A stretch of 64,000 nt of DNA from Talpa occidentalis. Its lineage: Eukaryota; Chordata; Mammalia; Eulipotyphla; Talpidae. The translations under genes and the position numbers were made by a program. Under the pieces are notes generated by a model. The model ran no database searches, had not been told where the DNA came from, and saw only the letters and a list, made by a program, of their open reading frames with translations. The stretch covers positions 27,320,808 to 27,384,807 of the forward strand of contig NW_023603184.1 of assembly GCF_014898055.3 (NCBI RefSeq), written 5' to 3'. Shown here one piece after another: positions 10,109 through 22,275 of this stretch; the first letter of the stretch is position 1; every line of letters starts with the position of its first letter.

Positions 10109-10226
10109 TTTGAAGAAATTGATCTGGAGTCAGGATTGATGGCTGCAATGGGCAGTAAGGGCTCAGGATGTGTAAACAGAGGAGATCAGAAAATTTTAAC
10201 CAAAGGAGGAATCAAGTAGAAATGGA

Positions 10227-10492
10227 GGGCCTCCCTGGTGGCACAGGAGGTTGAGTGCTGCACTGTGAATCTGTCCGCAGCCTCTGCAGTGCGGGTTCAA
10301 TCCCGGTTGGCCAGCGAGAATCCCACAGGGAGCACAGACCTTTCCTGTCTCCCCTACAGCTCACCTCAGCAGTGTATTTCGTCAGTCTGTCTGTTCTGTT
10401 CCCCGCTCTGTCTCTGGTGAATCCTCTCACCCTCCCACACATCTGGCCTGTACCCGGTTCTTGTATAAAAATAAATAAATCTTAAAAAAAAA
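10227..10492 (+). mobile_element. tRNA-derived SINE, full length
   Basis: A perfect 13-bp duplication, aagtagaaatgga (10214-10226 and 10493-10505), brackets the element. It has the 'ggcctccctggtggcacagg' head, a B-box-like GGTTCAATCCC, the C/T-rich body and an 'aaataaataaatctt' poly(A) tail. The perfect duplication suggests it is younger than the 8874 copy. Confidence 0.95.
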
Positions 10493-10505
10493 AAGTAGAA
10501 ATGGA

Positions 10506-12115
10506 ATAAAAGAGACTATGTGAGCTTTGAGAGACTGAGATATTCCCAGGCCTGGAACTGGTAGAGCCTTGCTGTGCTTTCTAATTCTAAGGTCTCTGAG
10601 TCTCTGCAATAAACCTCATCTCTGATATTGAGTCAGACAGAATGGCATCTGATTCTCTTCAACAGAACTCTTCAAATAGAAGTCCTTTTTGCTTGACTCC
10701 TTAAAAAAAGGTGACTTATATAACCTTTAAACCAAACACCCCATGTTCAGGAGCGGTCTTCGAAATGTCAAGAACGAAGAGAAGGAGGAGGAATATTGCT
10801 CCTTGTGGTCTGGTTATATTTGAGGCACTTCAGCCCCTGTGCCCTGGGGTCCTCACTTCCCCAACCCTGATGGGGATAAGGGGTTACTTGACTGTTTTCT
10901 CAGGATTGAATTGCTGAGTAGGGGATAAAATCTACTCTCACCTATTACCACCATTTTATCTCCATTAGATCTTATATCCAGACTTCTGCCTCAGTTTCCC
11001 TATCCTGAACTTGGGTCCTCATCCTCAACTCTGCCTACCCAACCCTCTCCCAGAGTGACTGCCATTTTTTTTACTCCTTGATATTGGTGGGGACTGTGCT
11101 GTGACTGAGCCATCACTCAGAACCACACGACTGTAGTGCTTTCTGTTATCTGGATTCCTGTTGCCACAGCCCACCCACTAGCCCCTGCTCCAGCCATACC
11201 TGAGCTTGCTAATGGGCTCTGGACATCACTTGCCCTTTCTGAGAGACTGACAATCATGGCCTGTACTGCCAGATCAGGGCTTCCCCTTGATCCCAAGGGG
11301 AAGTGGTAACCCTGCTTCCTCACTCTCCTTGCCACTTGTTACCTGCCTGAAGTAGGGCACTCCTGGGAATCCTAGAGCTGTGGACTGAGGATTTCATTTT
11401 CCTTTAGCAGCAAGGGTTTTGTGCAACAAAGTATTAATTGGGTCTCTGTTGCCTCTGGTGCCTTGGTTGTCAGGGAAAAATTGAAGAAGGTGCTGAAACT
11501 GCTGAGGAGTTGGCTGGTGATTTAATTTTCCCTAATTTTTCTACCTCTGGGGAAATTGCCAAATTAATCAGAAGCCAGACCTCTCGACTCTGCTGCAGTG
11601 TGAGTGTTTGCGCTGGGAATGTGGGTACAGCCCTTCCCTCAGAGGTCTCAGATGCTGTGTCCTGTGGTACAGGGCCACCTCGGGGTCACGAGTCAGTCAA
11701 TTCCATCCCCCCTGCAGCTCCTTTGCAGGATCTAGGGCACATGGCTGGGAATGTCCTGCTTCAGCATTCCTGCTGAGAGCAAATCAGCTCCCGGAGGCTG
11801 CTTTATCTATTTCCTCTCCCCTTGTGGTTGTTTCTCCCATGGGGTTTTGTGTTGTTTTTACTTAATTCCTGGGGTACCAGACAAGCCTTGGGTGAGTAGA
11901 CAGGACCTCAAGATTTCCCAAGCCCTGGACCTATCACTAAAAACCCTGCAGCTGGCACTGTGGCCTGAGATGGGGCTCCTGCCCTCTTCCTTACATCATT
12001 TGGTCTTGGAACACTTTGGTTTTACAGCACGGATTAACATCTTCCTCAAACATTGTTTAGTGGACCACATTTAGGAAAATGTTATTCTATTCTAAGATTC
12101 ACCACACTGTTGCAA
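10506..12115. other. 1.6 kb unassigned
   Basis: No gene. Around 10560-10640 'tctgagtctctgcaataaacctc' resembles the polyadenylation region of an old LTR, but I cannot place it in a family. Confidence 0.35.
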
Positions 12116-12119
12116 TGAT

Positions 12120-12235
12120 TTATTTGCATGTCTGCCTTCTTCACTAGGCTGTGCTTCCCTAAAGGGTAAGAAATGTATCTTGTTCATCTTTTCATCTCCA
12201 GCACCTAGTGCACTCCTTCATAGAGCTGGCCCCTT
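12120..12235 (+). repeat. L2 LINE 3' end fragment
   Basis: Contains the L2 3'-end phrases 'cactaggctgtgcttccc', 'cttgttcatcttttcatctcc' and 'agcacctagtgcactcc', in the expected order, strongly diverged. Confidence 0.7.
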
Positions 12236-12239
12236 AAAT

Positions 12240-13250
12240 AACTCCTGGAGGTCGCCAACAACCTCCATCTCTGTCTTCATCTTATTCAAATTCCCAGTAG
12301 TATTTTACTCAGTTTTATAGTCCTTTCTTCAGACACCGTTTTCTTGCAGTTCCTGTGACTATCTACACTCTTGGTTTTCCCCCACAATACCCGTGACTCC
12401 TTTGCCCCACCCGTGACCCCACCCCACCGCTGTTACCCAAATGTTGAAGTGCCAAGGGCTCCATCTAGTTTGTCTGCTACAACTCTACCCTTCCCCTGGG
12501 GACCTCAAACCGCAAACACTTTCTGTGAGCTGATGATTACTGTTCTTCTGTCTCTAGATGTGACCTTTCTCTTGAGCCCTAGTTCCTATCTAGCTACCTG
12601 TTTGCCATCTCCTGTTAGTTGTCAATATTTAACAAGTCCCAAACAAAACTCTTGATCTTACCCAGCAAGCCTGTTCATCTTCTGACTCTTCTTATATTAA
12701 TAAATAGCAGCATCCACCTCCCAAGTGGCTCATATCTAAACTCTAAAAGTCATCCCATCTCTTTACTTTCTCTTTCAAGCCATCAGGTTAGCCTGCTGGT
12801 ACCATCTCTGTGATCATCTGGATTACTGTTTGGTAAATACTCCCTTTTCCCTTGCTCTGTAGAGTACCCCCTCTACCCCCACCCTGTTCATATTTGACTT
12901 GGTCAAGTGACTCACTTTGGCCAATGAGATGTTAGCAAATGTGTCCAAAGCAAACACCCTAAAAGGTGTTGAAAGGTATGATTTGGCACTTGGATGCTGG
13001 GTGGTTTATTGATGTATTATCTTTCAGTTCCAAATTTCCTCTTTATTGCCTGATCTACAGAAATGGATAAGGTCCTTTACCTCTTTTTCCTTTGCCAGCA
13101 AGTACACTGTTAAGCTTTGCCAGTAGAAGGCAGTGGATGGGTAGAGTCCTCACATAGCTGCCAGCATATTCCTCTAGCTGTGGTCTCTTAACTGGTCTCC
13201 TCTCTTCCCTCCTTGCTACTCTGCTGCCTATGTTGAGCCCAACTGATGAA
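12240..13250 (+). repeat. L2 LINE, ORF2-derived, interrupted and diverged
   Basis: Long C/T-rich stretches follow the L2 consensus order: 'aacaagtcccaaacaaaact', 'cttgatcttacccagcaagc', 'aaagtcatcccatctcttta', 'ctttcaagccatcagg', 'ctgtttgg', then 'taactggtctcctctcttcc' near 13190. An unrelated block lies at about 12840-13180. No reading frame survives. Confidence 0.65.
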
Positions 13251-13975
13251 TGATGTTTCAGTTATTATACATAAACATGTTTCAGTTTAATATACATCAG
13301 TTTTGTTTCAGACAAATTTATCCCATTCTAGCATATTGATGCATTGATTTATTTGATTTGGTGTTCTTAACACATTTTAAGTATGACATCTTTATAAATA
13401 TCCTCATATCTGGTGGGATAGGTCTTCCTTGCTGCTCTTCAACACATTTTTAAAGTTATTCTTTTCTGTTCACTCCTCCAGACGAATTTGAGAATCGTTT
13501 TGTCATGTTCCAAGAAACCTCCAATATTGCAAATTCATTTGGAAAAGTGAACATCTTTACATGATTAAGTTTTCCATCTGAAAGATTGGCATATCTATAT
13601 TTATTCATCTTCTTCTAAGTTCTTAATAAAACTTTCTGACTTTCATTACATGGGCCCTACGCTTTCTTCATTAAGATTATTTGTAGGCTTTTCTGTCTTT
13701 TGTTGCTATTGTGCATGGGATTCCTTATTTCTCTATTATGCCCTTTAAATGATTACTGTTGTTATATAGAAAACTTATTGATTTTTTTGCATGTTTATAC
13801 TGTAATGAATCATTTTATTGAGTTCTTATTAATTCTATATGTTTTCAGTGGATTCTTTTGTGTTTTTAAGGTATGAAATTGTATTGACTGTAAATAATGG
13901 TGGCTCTTCTCCTCCTTTACAATAGGTACTATACTTCATATTTATATTTTGTATTTTATACCAACCAGAATTTCC
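13250..13975 (-). repeat. Old L1 LINE fragment, antisense
   Basis: Antisense L1 ORF2 phrases are visible: 'tctggtgggataggtcttcc', 'ttcaacacatttttaaag', 'ttgtcatgttccaagaaacc' and 'gattggcatatctatattta'. Many indels; inactive. Confidence 0.6.
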
Positions 13976-13979
13976 AGAA

Positions 13980-15445
13980 CAATGTTACATAAAAATATTA
14001 TTCTGAAAAATTGTTATATTCATAAACAAAAATGAACCCTTTCTCACTCTTTATATAAAAATTAACTTAAAATGGATCATAGATCTGAAACTATAAAGGA
14101 AAGCATAGGAAGAAAAAAATTGTATTTGAGCAGAATTGATTTCTTAGGCAGGATACAAAAAAACATGAAGCATGAAAGAAAAATGATCAATGGGACTTCA
14201 TGAAAAGCAAACTTTTGGTTTTTGAAAGACAATGAAAATGATAAGGAAAACAAAGTTTTCTAAGAAAGTAAAAAACACAAGCAGACCAGGAGAAAATATC
14301 TGCAAAACACAAATCTGATAACTTGTCTTCAGAACATATAAAGAATTCTCATAGCTCAGTAAGAAGATACACAACTAAATAGAAAAATAAATAAGTGAAC
14401 AGTTTAGACACTTGGCCCAAAAAGACACATAGATGTCAAATAGACACATGAAAAGATGCACAACATCAGTAGCTATAAGAAAAAAAGATTAAATGCAAAC
14501 CAAGATACTATTGCATATCTACTAGATGGCCAAAATGAAAAGACTGATAATACTGAAAGCTGGCGAGGACACAGAGCAAATAAAACTCTCTTAGCATCTT
14601 CATGGAAACTTAACAGCACCTTGGAAAATAATTTGACACTTTTTTTAATCCTTTTTAAAAAAAGATTTATTTATTTATACAAGAGCTGGGGTACAGGCCA
14701 GAGGTGGAGGAGGGTGCGAGGATTCACCATAGACAGAGCAGGGAGAAGAAGGGGCAGACAGACCAAAAGCACTGCTGAGGGGAGCAGCGAGCAAGACAGG
14801 AGAGGTCTGCCATGCCATGTGGGTATCTCCCTGGCCAGCTGGGAATCGAACCCACACTGCAGAGGCTGCAGACTATTTCACAGCGCTGCACTCAACCGGC
14901 CGCACCATCGGGGAGGCCCTAATTTGACACTTTCTTATAAAGTTAAATATTTTCTTAATATTATGCAGGATTTCTACTCAGATATTTTCACAATAAAAAT
15001 AAATATATATGCTTATTCAAAAACATTTACATGAGTACTGATAGTTTTATTAATAAAAGTCTGAAACTGAAAATAACCCAACTGTCTATCCATCATGCAA
15101 TGGCTAAATAAATTTTGGTACATTTATATGATGGAATGCCACTCACAAAACAACATGAATCTCAAGAGCAGTATGCTAAGTGAAAGAAGCAGGATACCCA
15201 AGGCTACTGTATAATTTTTTTATAGGACATTCTGGAGGCATCCACATTACAGGGACAGAAATCAGATATATGGTTGGCAGAGCTGAGTTGGGGAGGGAGA
15301 TAAATCTAAAGGAGCTTGAGGGAATTTCTTGGGGTGATGAAAATGGTGTAATTATTGACTCTTGTCCTGCATAAATGACTACATATTTGCTAAACTTGAA
15401 GGGATAAATTTTAATATCCATAAATTGTACCTCAACAAATGCAAC
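13980..15445 (+). repeat. Old L1 LINE (ORF2 end and 3' region), carrying a SINE
   Basis: Sense L1 order is clear: 'acttaaaatggatcatagat', 'gaaaatatctgcaaaacaca', 'agaacatataaagaattctc', 'aaaagatgcacaacatcag', 'actagatggccaaaatgaaa', 'aaataacccaactgtctatc', 'ttatatgatggaatgccact' and the 3'-UTR phrase 'tggggtgatgaaaatg'. It ends near 'cctcaacaaatgcaac'. A tRNA-SINE is inserted at 14644-14919. Frames are destroyed. Confidence 0.85.
14644..14919 (-). mobile_element. tRNA-derived SINE inserted into an L1
   Basis: Target-site duplication taatttgacacttt (14629-14643 region and 14920-14933) lies within L1 sequence. The antisense SINE reads from 'aaaaagatttatttatttat' through 'caagagctggggtacaggcc' to 'caccatcggggaggccc'. 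Insertion into the L1 shows the SINE is younger than that L1. Confidence 0.93.
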
Positions 15446-15449
15446 ATTT

Positions 15450-17135
15450 TGAAAAACATGATATTAGAAATGATTCTTGTTTTGCTCTTTGTTTTAATGG
15501 GAATGTCATTATTTGTGTATTATTCTGACGACAGTTTAAAAAAAGGTCATATTCCTTTGTTAAATAAAGGAAATAACCTTCTGTATTATTAAGATTTCTT
15601 AGCTGCCAAACAGAAACTGATAATGGATGATTTAAGCAGAAAAGGAACGCATTGACAGGTTCTTGGAGAGCTCAGAGAATCACCGGGAAGTCAGAGACAA
15701 AGAGCCTGGGCAGTTGGCGCCACAGCTCAAATGACCACAAAAAAAAGGTGGAATGGCTGCCATCTTACAATGTGGGAAGTCGAGGCTGAAATGCCAACAC
15801 CGCTGGCCCCTGGAGCCCGGGTACAGTTACTTGTATTTCTCAGTCTTGGCAAACTGATGATGCTGCTATTACTGGAACCACCATAAAATTTTCTCCACAC
15901 TCAGTAAAGACGCAAAAGTGTTATCTGCTGCCTGGTTTCTTTGCTCTAGCATCTGAGCTTAGGCTGAATGCCTCACAGTTGCCGCGAGGGTGGGAGCAGC
16001 ACCCCCGCCCCTTGCAACACCCCGAACAGCGAGTGTCTGGCATTTTCTCCATCTGTATAATGGGAGGGAGTTTCATTGCCCACCGAAGTTCAAAAATGGG
16101 GAATTTCTCAAACATAAGGAGGGGGTTCAAATGGGGAGTGCCCTCTCACTAAAATCATGCCATAATTGTCCATGTGTACCATCTATTCCTAGTATTTTAG
16201 AGAATGTCCCTGTTAGAAAGCATTATTGAATCTTCATAAATGATTGTCCTATTAATAAAATCATATTATTTCTCTTATTTGACCCATCAATGTGCTCTAT
16301 AAGCTGATTTATTAATATTAAAATAACTTTGCATTCTTTGGGTCAACACTACTTGGTTATGGTAAATTATTCTTTTAATATTCTGTTGAATTCAATTTGC
16401 TAGCATTTTGTCTGGAATTTTCCTGTCTATATACATGAGTGAGATTGGTCTCATTTTCTTTTATTTTATGCTGACTTTTCGTCAGCTTCAATGACATTCT
16501 GGACCCTTCTTCTCATGCCCCTGGGTTTGTATTTGAGCCCTGAAATCTTTTTAATAAACCACAGGCTTTACTATAGCCCACAAGGCTCATCGAGTGTTAG
16601 GAAATTATGGGGATGGACACAGATATGATGAGAAAGTCCAGATGCCTAAGGCACCCCTTAAATTACTTTGGGACATTTACTGTGGGCCAGCCATGTGCCA
16701 GCTGCTGAATTATTTAACCTGAAGCTTAAATAAGCTTCTCCTCTGTGGGTAGAATGCAGATGACCTGTGAGAATCATCTGGAAATAGAGAATGTGAGAGA
16801 AGACCTGAAAGGACATCTCATCTACCTGTGTTTCATGGTAGAGAAACAAAACCTCCCAGAAGGACGCGAGGCCAAGGTAACTTACCCAGGTTTCTTTGAC
16901 TTTCTGCTCCTTGCTGTTTCAAAAACTCTTCTTATTCATAGAAAGAGAAGCCAAAAAACAGGATCAGAGACTGGTGAAAACATTTTTATGCCCCCCAGCA
17001 AGGGAAGACAAGTTCAAAATTTTAACAAAGTCTATAGTGATATGTTACATAGTTTGGCCCCAGGCCCCTGGGAAATGATGCCCAGCCCTGACAGGCTGCT
17101 CACCCCGTAGTCCAGTCTGAAGATATGTCCATGGA
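15450..17135. other. 1.7 kb unassigned
   Basis: No gene. 15960-16110 is locally GC-rich but too short and CpG-poor for a promoter island. 16240-16480 is AT-rich and LINE-like. Confidence 0.35.
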
Positions 17136-17139
17136 ATTT

Positions 17140-17295
17140 AAAAATATAGTGCAAAGGTTAAGCCAAGGACTTGGAACCAAGTTGTCTGGATTCAAACCCT
17201 GAGTTGACTATAACAGTAGCTATGAGACCTGGGATTCTGAAGCCTCAGTACCCCATCTACAAAGTGGGATAAGGAGAGAGTTAAAGTGAAACTTG
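17140..17295 (+). repeat. MIR SINE
   Basis: Shows 'tggattcaaaccctg', 'agctatgagacctggg', 'ctcagtaccccatctacaaa' and 'gtgggataa' in MIR order. Confidence 0.8.
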
Positions 17296-17489
17296 TGTTA
17301 GGTTCAAGGCAAGTACTCAGTTGTTTCCAAGAAGAGTCTATGCAAAGCCTGTGCTGACAGTGAGGCCACCACGTAGAAAACTAGGCCTCAACACGATGTG
17401 TTTATCTAGTGCAAACACCCATTCAAAACACACAACTCTTTTCTTACGGTAATGCTATCCTTTTAGCACCTTGTCAGATGTACAAAATG

Positions 17490-18545
17490 TAATTTTTTTC
17501 TCCCACTCAGCAGGGTGTCTTTTTGGATTTAATGATAATTTCTTTTATGGTGCAGAAGCTTTCCAGTTTTATGTAGCCCCATTTGTTTATTTTTCATTTT
17601 TTCCTTTGCCATTGGAGTCAAGACCCCAAAGACATCCCTGAAGTCAAGGTCTGGGAGTGTTTTGTTTTATCCACATAAGTATGGGTTTATTTCTGGGCTT
17701 TGAATTATGTTCCATTTGTCTGTATGCCTATTTTTATTTCAATACCATGCTGTTTTGATTGCTATTGTTTTGTAGTTTAGCTTAAAGTCTGGGAGCATAA
17801 AACCTCCATTCTTTTTTTTTTTTTTCCAGAATTCTTTTGGATATTTAGGATCTCTTGTGTTTCATATAAACTATGGTTAAATTTGCTCTATTTCCTTAAA
17901 TAAAGGTATTGGAATTTTGATAGGGATTGCATTAAATCTCATGTTGCTTTAGGTAAAAATGACCATTTTAACAATGTTAACTATTTTAATTCAAGAACAT
18001 GAAGAAAATCTTTCCATTTCCTATGTCTTCTTACATTTCTTATAATAATATCTGTTAGTTTTTGTCATACACATTTTTCACCTTCTTTGAGTTTATTCCC
18101 AAGTATTTAATTCTTTTTGATGGGACTGTAAATGAGGTTGTTTTCTTAGTTTATTTCTCTTTCAGTTTATTGTTTGCATATAGGAACAAAACCAACATTT
18201 GTATATTGGTTTTACAGCCTGCCACTTTATTGTACTAATTATTATTTCTAATAATTTTTAATGGGTTCTCTAGAGTTTTCTATGCATGTCATTATGTGAG
18301 AATTTTGCTTCTTTTAGTTTTCAACTTGAGTTCTTTTCATTTCTTTCTCTTGCCTAGTTGCTCTTGCTAGGACTTCCAACACCATAGTGTTGAATAGTGG
18401 GGATGAGATTGGTGTCCTTGTTCTATTCCTGATCTTAGGGGAAATGTTTTCAGTTTTTCATCACTGAGTATGATATTAACTATAGGTTTGATATATTTGG
18501 TCTTCATTATGTTGCGGTGTGTTCCTTCTATCCCCATATATTCAG
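17490..18545 (-). repeat. Old L1 LINE fragment (ORF2 reverse-transcriptase region), antisense
   Basis: Antisense L1 phrases run in order: 'cagcagggtgtctttttgg', 'gtgcagaagctttccagttt', 'cctttgccattggagtcaag', 'gtccatttgtctgtatgcct', 'caataccatgctgttttgat', 'gggattgcattaaatctc', 'tttattcccaagtatttaat', 'tagttgctcttgctaggact' and 'tatctgttag'. Diverged and truncated at both ends. Confidence 0.88.
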
Positions 18546-18589
18546 AGATCATTAGTACCTCAATGTACATAACTAACTAAATAAAAAAA

Positions 18590-19185
18590 AATGCATCTTT
18601 CATTTTTCTCTTAATGTGGTATTAACAGAACAGAAACGCCTTTGTATAATTAGGAAATTTCCCACCATGATCTTTGGTTTTTAGGGAGATTCTCCCGTTA
18701 TCTCTCACCTCTGCCTACTTCTCATATGCTGTCAGAGTCCAGAGTATCTGTGGAAACTTTTGGCCAGAGGCAAAAGATTGAACTAGCCCCCCACAGATAT
18801 CTCCCAGCCATTCTAATCCCCATTTCTGCTTTAGAAAGGCCTCTCCATTGCCCATGGGACTCAGTCAAGTCTCACACATTCAAGCCAGGCCTGGGAGCTT
18901 GTGCTCTTCGGGCCTATCGCTAATATCTTTTTTCACAGCAGAAACAGCATAGCTTTTCCTTAAGGGCTATGTCCTCCATTTATGTCCCCAACTGGAGCAT
19001 CCCAGTGGTCTATTCCTTGTTACTTTCCAGAGCATATACCACACCAGGGACCAAGATCTCTCCCTAGCAGAATCCTGCAGACAATTCTGATATGATGGAA
19101 GCCTAGGTCTGGCAATGAGAAGTACACAGGGAAAGAGGGACCTCTGATGCGCCTCTGGAGATGTTCTATGGCCTGAGCAGAGCTT
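18590..19185. other. No gene recognised
   Basis: Unassigned sequence between an L1 and a MIR fragment. Confidence 0.35.
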
Positions 19186-19189
19186 TACA

Positions 19190-19300
19190 TTCACCCTGAT
19201 GGTCATAAACTCACTGAGTGATATTGGGCGAGTCTGCATACTCTTTGGGCCTTGGTTTCCTCATTGATGCGATGAAAGTCCTTCCTGCAGTGTCACTCTC
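19190..19300 (+). repeat. MIR SINE fragment
   Basis: The phrase order 'gagtgatattgggcgagtc', 'gggccttggtttcctcattg' and 'gatgaaagt' is the MIR 3' half. Confidence 0.75.
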
Positions 19301-19304
19301 TCTA

Positions 19305-20520
19305 ATCTAGTGGGTTTTAAAATAGGATAAGTCAGGGATCTTTGGAAAATATAGTGCTTTTGTGAGCTAGCTGTTCTTGCTGATTGACATCTCCTTCAGT
19401 TGACATCCAATATGAGAAGACATCTAATTAGCAGTCATTTGGTTACTAGGAATAGACACAATCTGAACCACATGTAAGAGAGAGGATACAGGGGGAATTT
19501 CCAGGCATCTTATTGGAGAAATTACAGGTGGGTTTCATAGGGACTGAAAGTCACCAAGTGACTCCTCTATCTGGGCCTGTGTGCCCAGACTCCAGGCCTA
19601 TGTGCGGCAACAATCAGAAGAATGTACTACATTCTTCTGTCTGTGGACCAGCTCCTTCTCTAAGACTTGCAATGATATTCCCAAGATTCAGCTACTGGAT
19701 GGTTCTGCCGGGCACCTGTGCAGCCTGCTTCTTCTAACCTGTGGTTATGGTACCCAACCCTCTAGACTAATTCTCTTTGTGGCCAAGACCCAGACTGGGT
19801 GGGCTGGCCACTCTTTGGCCAATCAGGTATGTGCATTGAGGAGGACACCATGTTATCTACAGCTGATACTGGTGTTGTGTGGGGCAGGTTCTCTGAGAGG
19901 GAGAGAAGGCCTAGTACATGCTTATTAGCACTAAGGCCTCCATCGCACTATTTCATTTTACAAATAAGCAAATTAATCTAGGCATCGACATGAATGGTGT
20001 CCAGTGACTCAGAGAATTACTGGTAATGCTCTGGGTCTGCATTCAGGCCTTCCAGCCCATAGTACAGGATTTCCCTGTACTGTCACTTCTCCCTTCTCTG
20101 TTTCAGATGCAAAGAAGTATGGGTGTGGGTGATGAGCTCTGTAATGGAGAAATGGAAATCAAAATGACACATCCCCTAGACCCACTGGCCACCTGAGTGT
20201 GTCTTGCTCGAGCTGGGGAGTTCAAGTGGGTGTCAGGGGCTGTCTTTCCTCCAGGCTCCCTCCATGGTGGCGCCTCAACAGCAACCATAGGGGTTGTTCG
20301 GGGAATCCCCAAAGCCCAAGTGGTGGGCACTGCATTCTAGAGGCTGCTGGGGCTGATTCAGCACCTTTCCATGGAGCTCCTAGAACTGGGCAAACCATTC
20401 ACACAATGTCTGCCACTAGAAGGCTTCCCCAGGATGTGCCACCTGCCTCCCAGCTCCCCAACACCACAGTGGGGAGAGAAAGCCCATACCACATCTCACG
20501 TTCACACCCTCTCCTCTGTA
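19305..20520. other. 1.2 kb unassigned
   Basis: No gene or young repeat. 20130-20480 has moderately long open frames on both strands, but no recognisable protein and no splice context. Confidence 0.35.
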
Positions 20521-20524
20521 CCAG

Positions 20525-20650
20525 AAAAGGGAATATTTATTTTGAGAAACTATGCTAGGCTCTGGGAATATAACAGTGAGCAAACAGATAGCATTTCTGC
20601 CCTGAGGGAGCTTATGGCCCAGAGCAGAAGGCAGACAAATCCACTCTGTG
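20525..20650 (+). repeat. Ancient mammalian-wide repeat fragment (L2/CR1 type)
   Basis: The phrases 'actatgctaggctctgggaa', 'taacagtgagcaaacagat' and 'ctgagggagcttatgg' form a block common in old mammalian LINE remnants. Exact family not assigned. Confidence 0.5.
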
Positions 20651-20840
20651 CCATATGCCCTAGAAGGAAGGAAGGAACAGGAGAGCACCTGGCCTGGCAG
20701 GTGAGGGCCTGTCCCCAGGGAAGGATGCTTGCACTAGGCTTGAGGATGAGCTGTGATGATAACTAACATTTTTGTCTCTCCCAATGCGGCTACACTAGGC
20801 TCCAGTGCACTGTCTTATTCATTTTTTATCTTTTATTTTT

Positions 20841-21105
20841 GTTTTTAAAGATTTATTTATTTATATAAGAACCGGGGTACAGACCAGAGGCGCGGGAGGG
20901 TGAGAGCATTCACCAGAGACAGAGCAGGAAACAGAACAAGCAGACTGCTGAAACACACTGCTGAGGGGAGCAGCGGGTGAGACAGGAGAGGTCTGCTGGG
21001 CCATGTGGGATTCTTGCTGGCTGGCCGGGATCGAACCCGCTTTGCAGAGGCTGCGGACAGCTTCACAGTGCGGCGCTCAACCGCCTGCGCCTCCAGGGAG
21101 GTCCT
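20841..21105 (-). mobile_element. tRNA-derived SINE, antisense
   Basis: Runs from 'tttttaaagatttatttatt' through 'ataagaaccggggtacagac', 'ctgctgaggggagcagcgg' and the antisense B box GGGATCGAACC to 'cctccagggaggtcc'. A weak imperfect duplication beginning 'ctgtct' flanks it. Confidence 0.9.
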
Positions 21106-21109
21106 GTCT

Positions 21110-21435
21110 AGTTTATTTATTCCTGCAGTTTTAGGAACTGTTGTTGTCCCCATTTTATAGATGAAGATACTGAGATGCAGAGAATTTTGTAAATTTTCCA
21201 AAGTAACTCAATTAAAAAAAAACAAAACTGCTGCAGTGGGTGCTATGAAGCCTCACCATCTGACTGCAAGGATGGCAAAGGTGGGGAAATAACTTCAGGG
21301 AACCCAGGGACACACTGGCAGAGGCCAGGCTGGCCAGGGCACATTGAGCAAGGCACAGCCAGGTGCAAGCTGAGGCTTGAGACTGTGTAGGGCTTGGCAG
21401 GGCCGTGGTGGGCTCTGGAGGTCACACTGAGAATT
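21110..21435. other. No gene recognised; possible old SINE/LINE remnant
   Basis: 21130-21190 ('cccattttatagatgaagat', 'actgagatgcagag') looks like a MIR antisense remnant cut by the SINE upstream. The rest is unassigned. Confidence 0.45.
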
Positions 21436-21439
21436 ACTC

Positions 21440-21800
21440 ATTGTCTAGAGCATGATAGGTAAGAAGGCACTGAAGGAATTTAAGGACAGGAATCACATGA
21501 TCAGAATTGTATATTTAAAAGACCATTCTGTTTGCAGAATGGAGAACAGATTGGAAGGGGGCTGGCGTAGCTGTGAGGAGACAAATTTAGAGGCCACTGC
21601 AGGGCCCCAAGACGGAATGATGGCAGCTTGAAGGAGGGGGCAATGAAGAAAGGGAGAAGAGGGTGGGAGGACTGGAGTTATCTTTAAGAGGTAACATTGG
21701 CAGTGATGGTGATATGGGGGCTGTGTGAGAGGGAGAGCTCAATGGGACCGCCCAGATTCTGGCTTGTACAACTAGATGGAAAATGGGATCATTCACTGAT
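21440..21800 (-). repeat. L2 LINE fragment, antisense
   Basis: The antisense L2 phrases 'gacaggaatcacatgatcag', 'aaagaccattctg', 'gaggccactgcagg' and 'gatggcagcttgaagg' are in order. Diverged. Confidence 0.65.
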
Positions 21801-22155
21801 ATGCAAGATGCTGCAAGGATGTAATTATTTTCTGCATTTGTCTACAGTTTTATGTATATGTGACTCTCAATTTGTAAGGATAATTTTATTTGCAGGATGT
21901 TTAAGAGTAGCTGCATGTAAGGGGGTGACATGATGCCTCTGAGATACAACAAAATGGCAGCCTTCTTGTTCCTGCCACTACGGGAAGCTGCACTGGGATT
22001 TCAACACAAGAATGACTTCAAGGGTGGCCCCAGAGCCCATCCCCAGCAGGATAAAGGTAATAGGCTCTTGGACAACCTCTCTGGAGGTAGAGTCTCAACC
22101 AAGGCTTTCTAAGCTCACTTTGTGGGAAATTTACTCCTTCTAAGAATTCTACATT

Positions 22156-22259
22156 TGGGGTGCAATTGTATGGGGAATATAACCAAAATGAAAATGCATA
22201 CATTGTGCAAAAATGAAAAATAATGTAAGAATTGTATAAAATAAAATATTAAAAAAAAA
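22156..22259 (+). mobile_element. About 100-bp L1 3'-end fragment with target-site duplication
   Basis: The near-identical direct repeat agaattctacatttg / agaattccacatttg (from 22143 and 22261) brackets about 104 bp ending in an A11 run. The insert resembles the 3' terminus of the L1 at 39881-40446 ('tgcaaaaatgaaaaataatg', 'taaaataaa'). It is an extremely 5'-truncated L1 insertion. Confidence 0.75.
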
Positions 22260-22275
22260 AAGAATTCCACATTTG

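Noticed and set aside
15950..16110. CpG-island promoter
   Set aside because: Only a short GC-rich patch with few CpGs, and no exon or transcription-start context.
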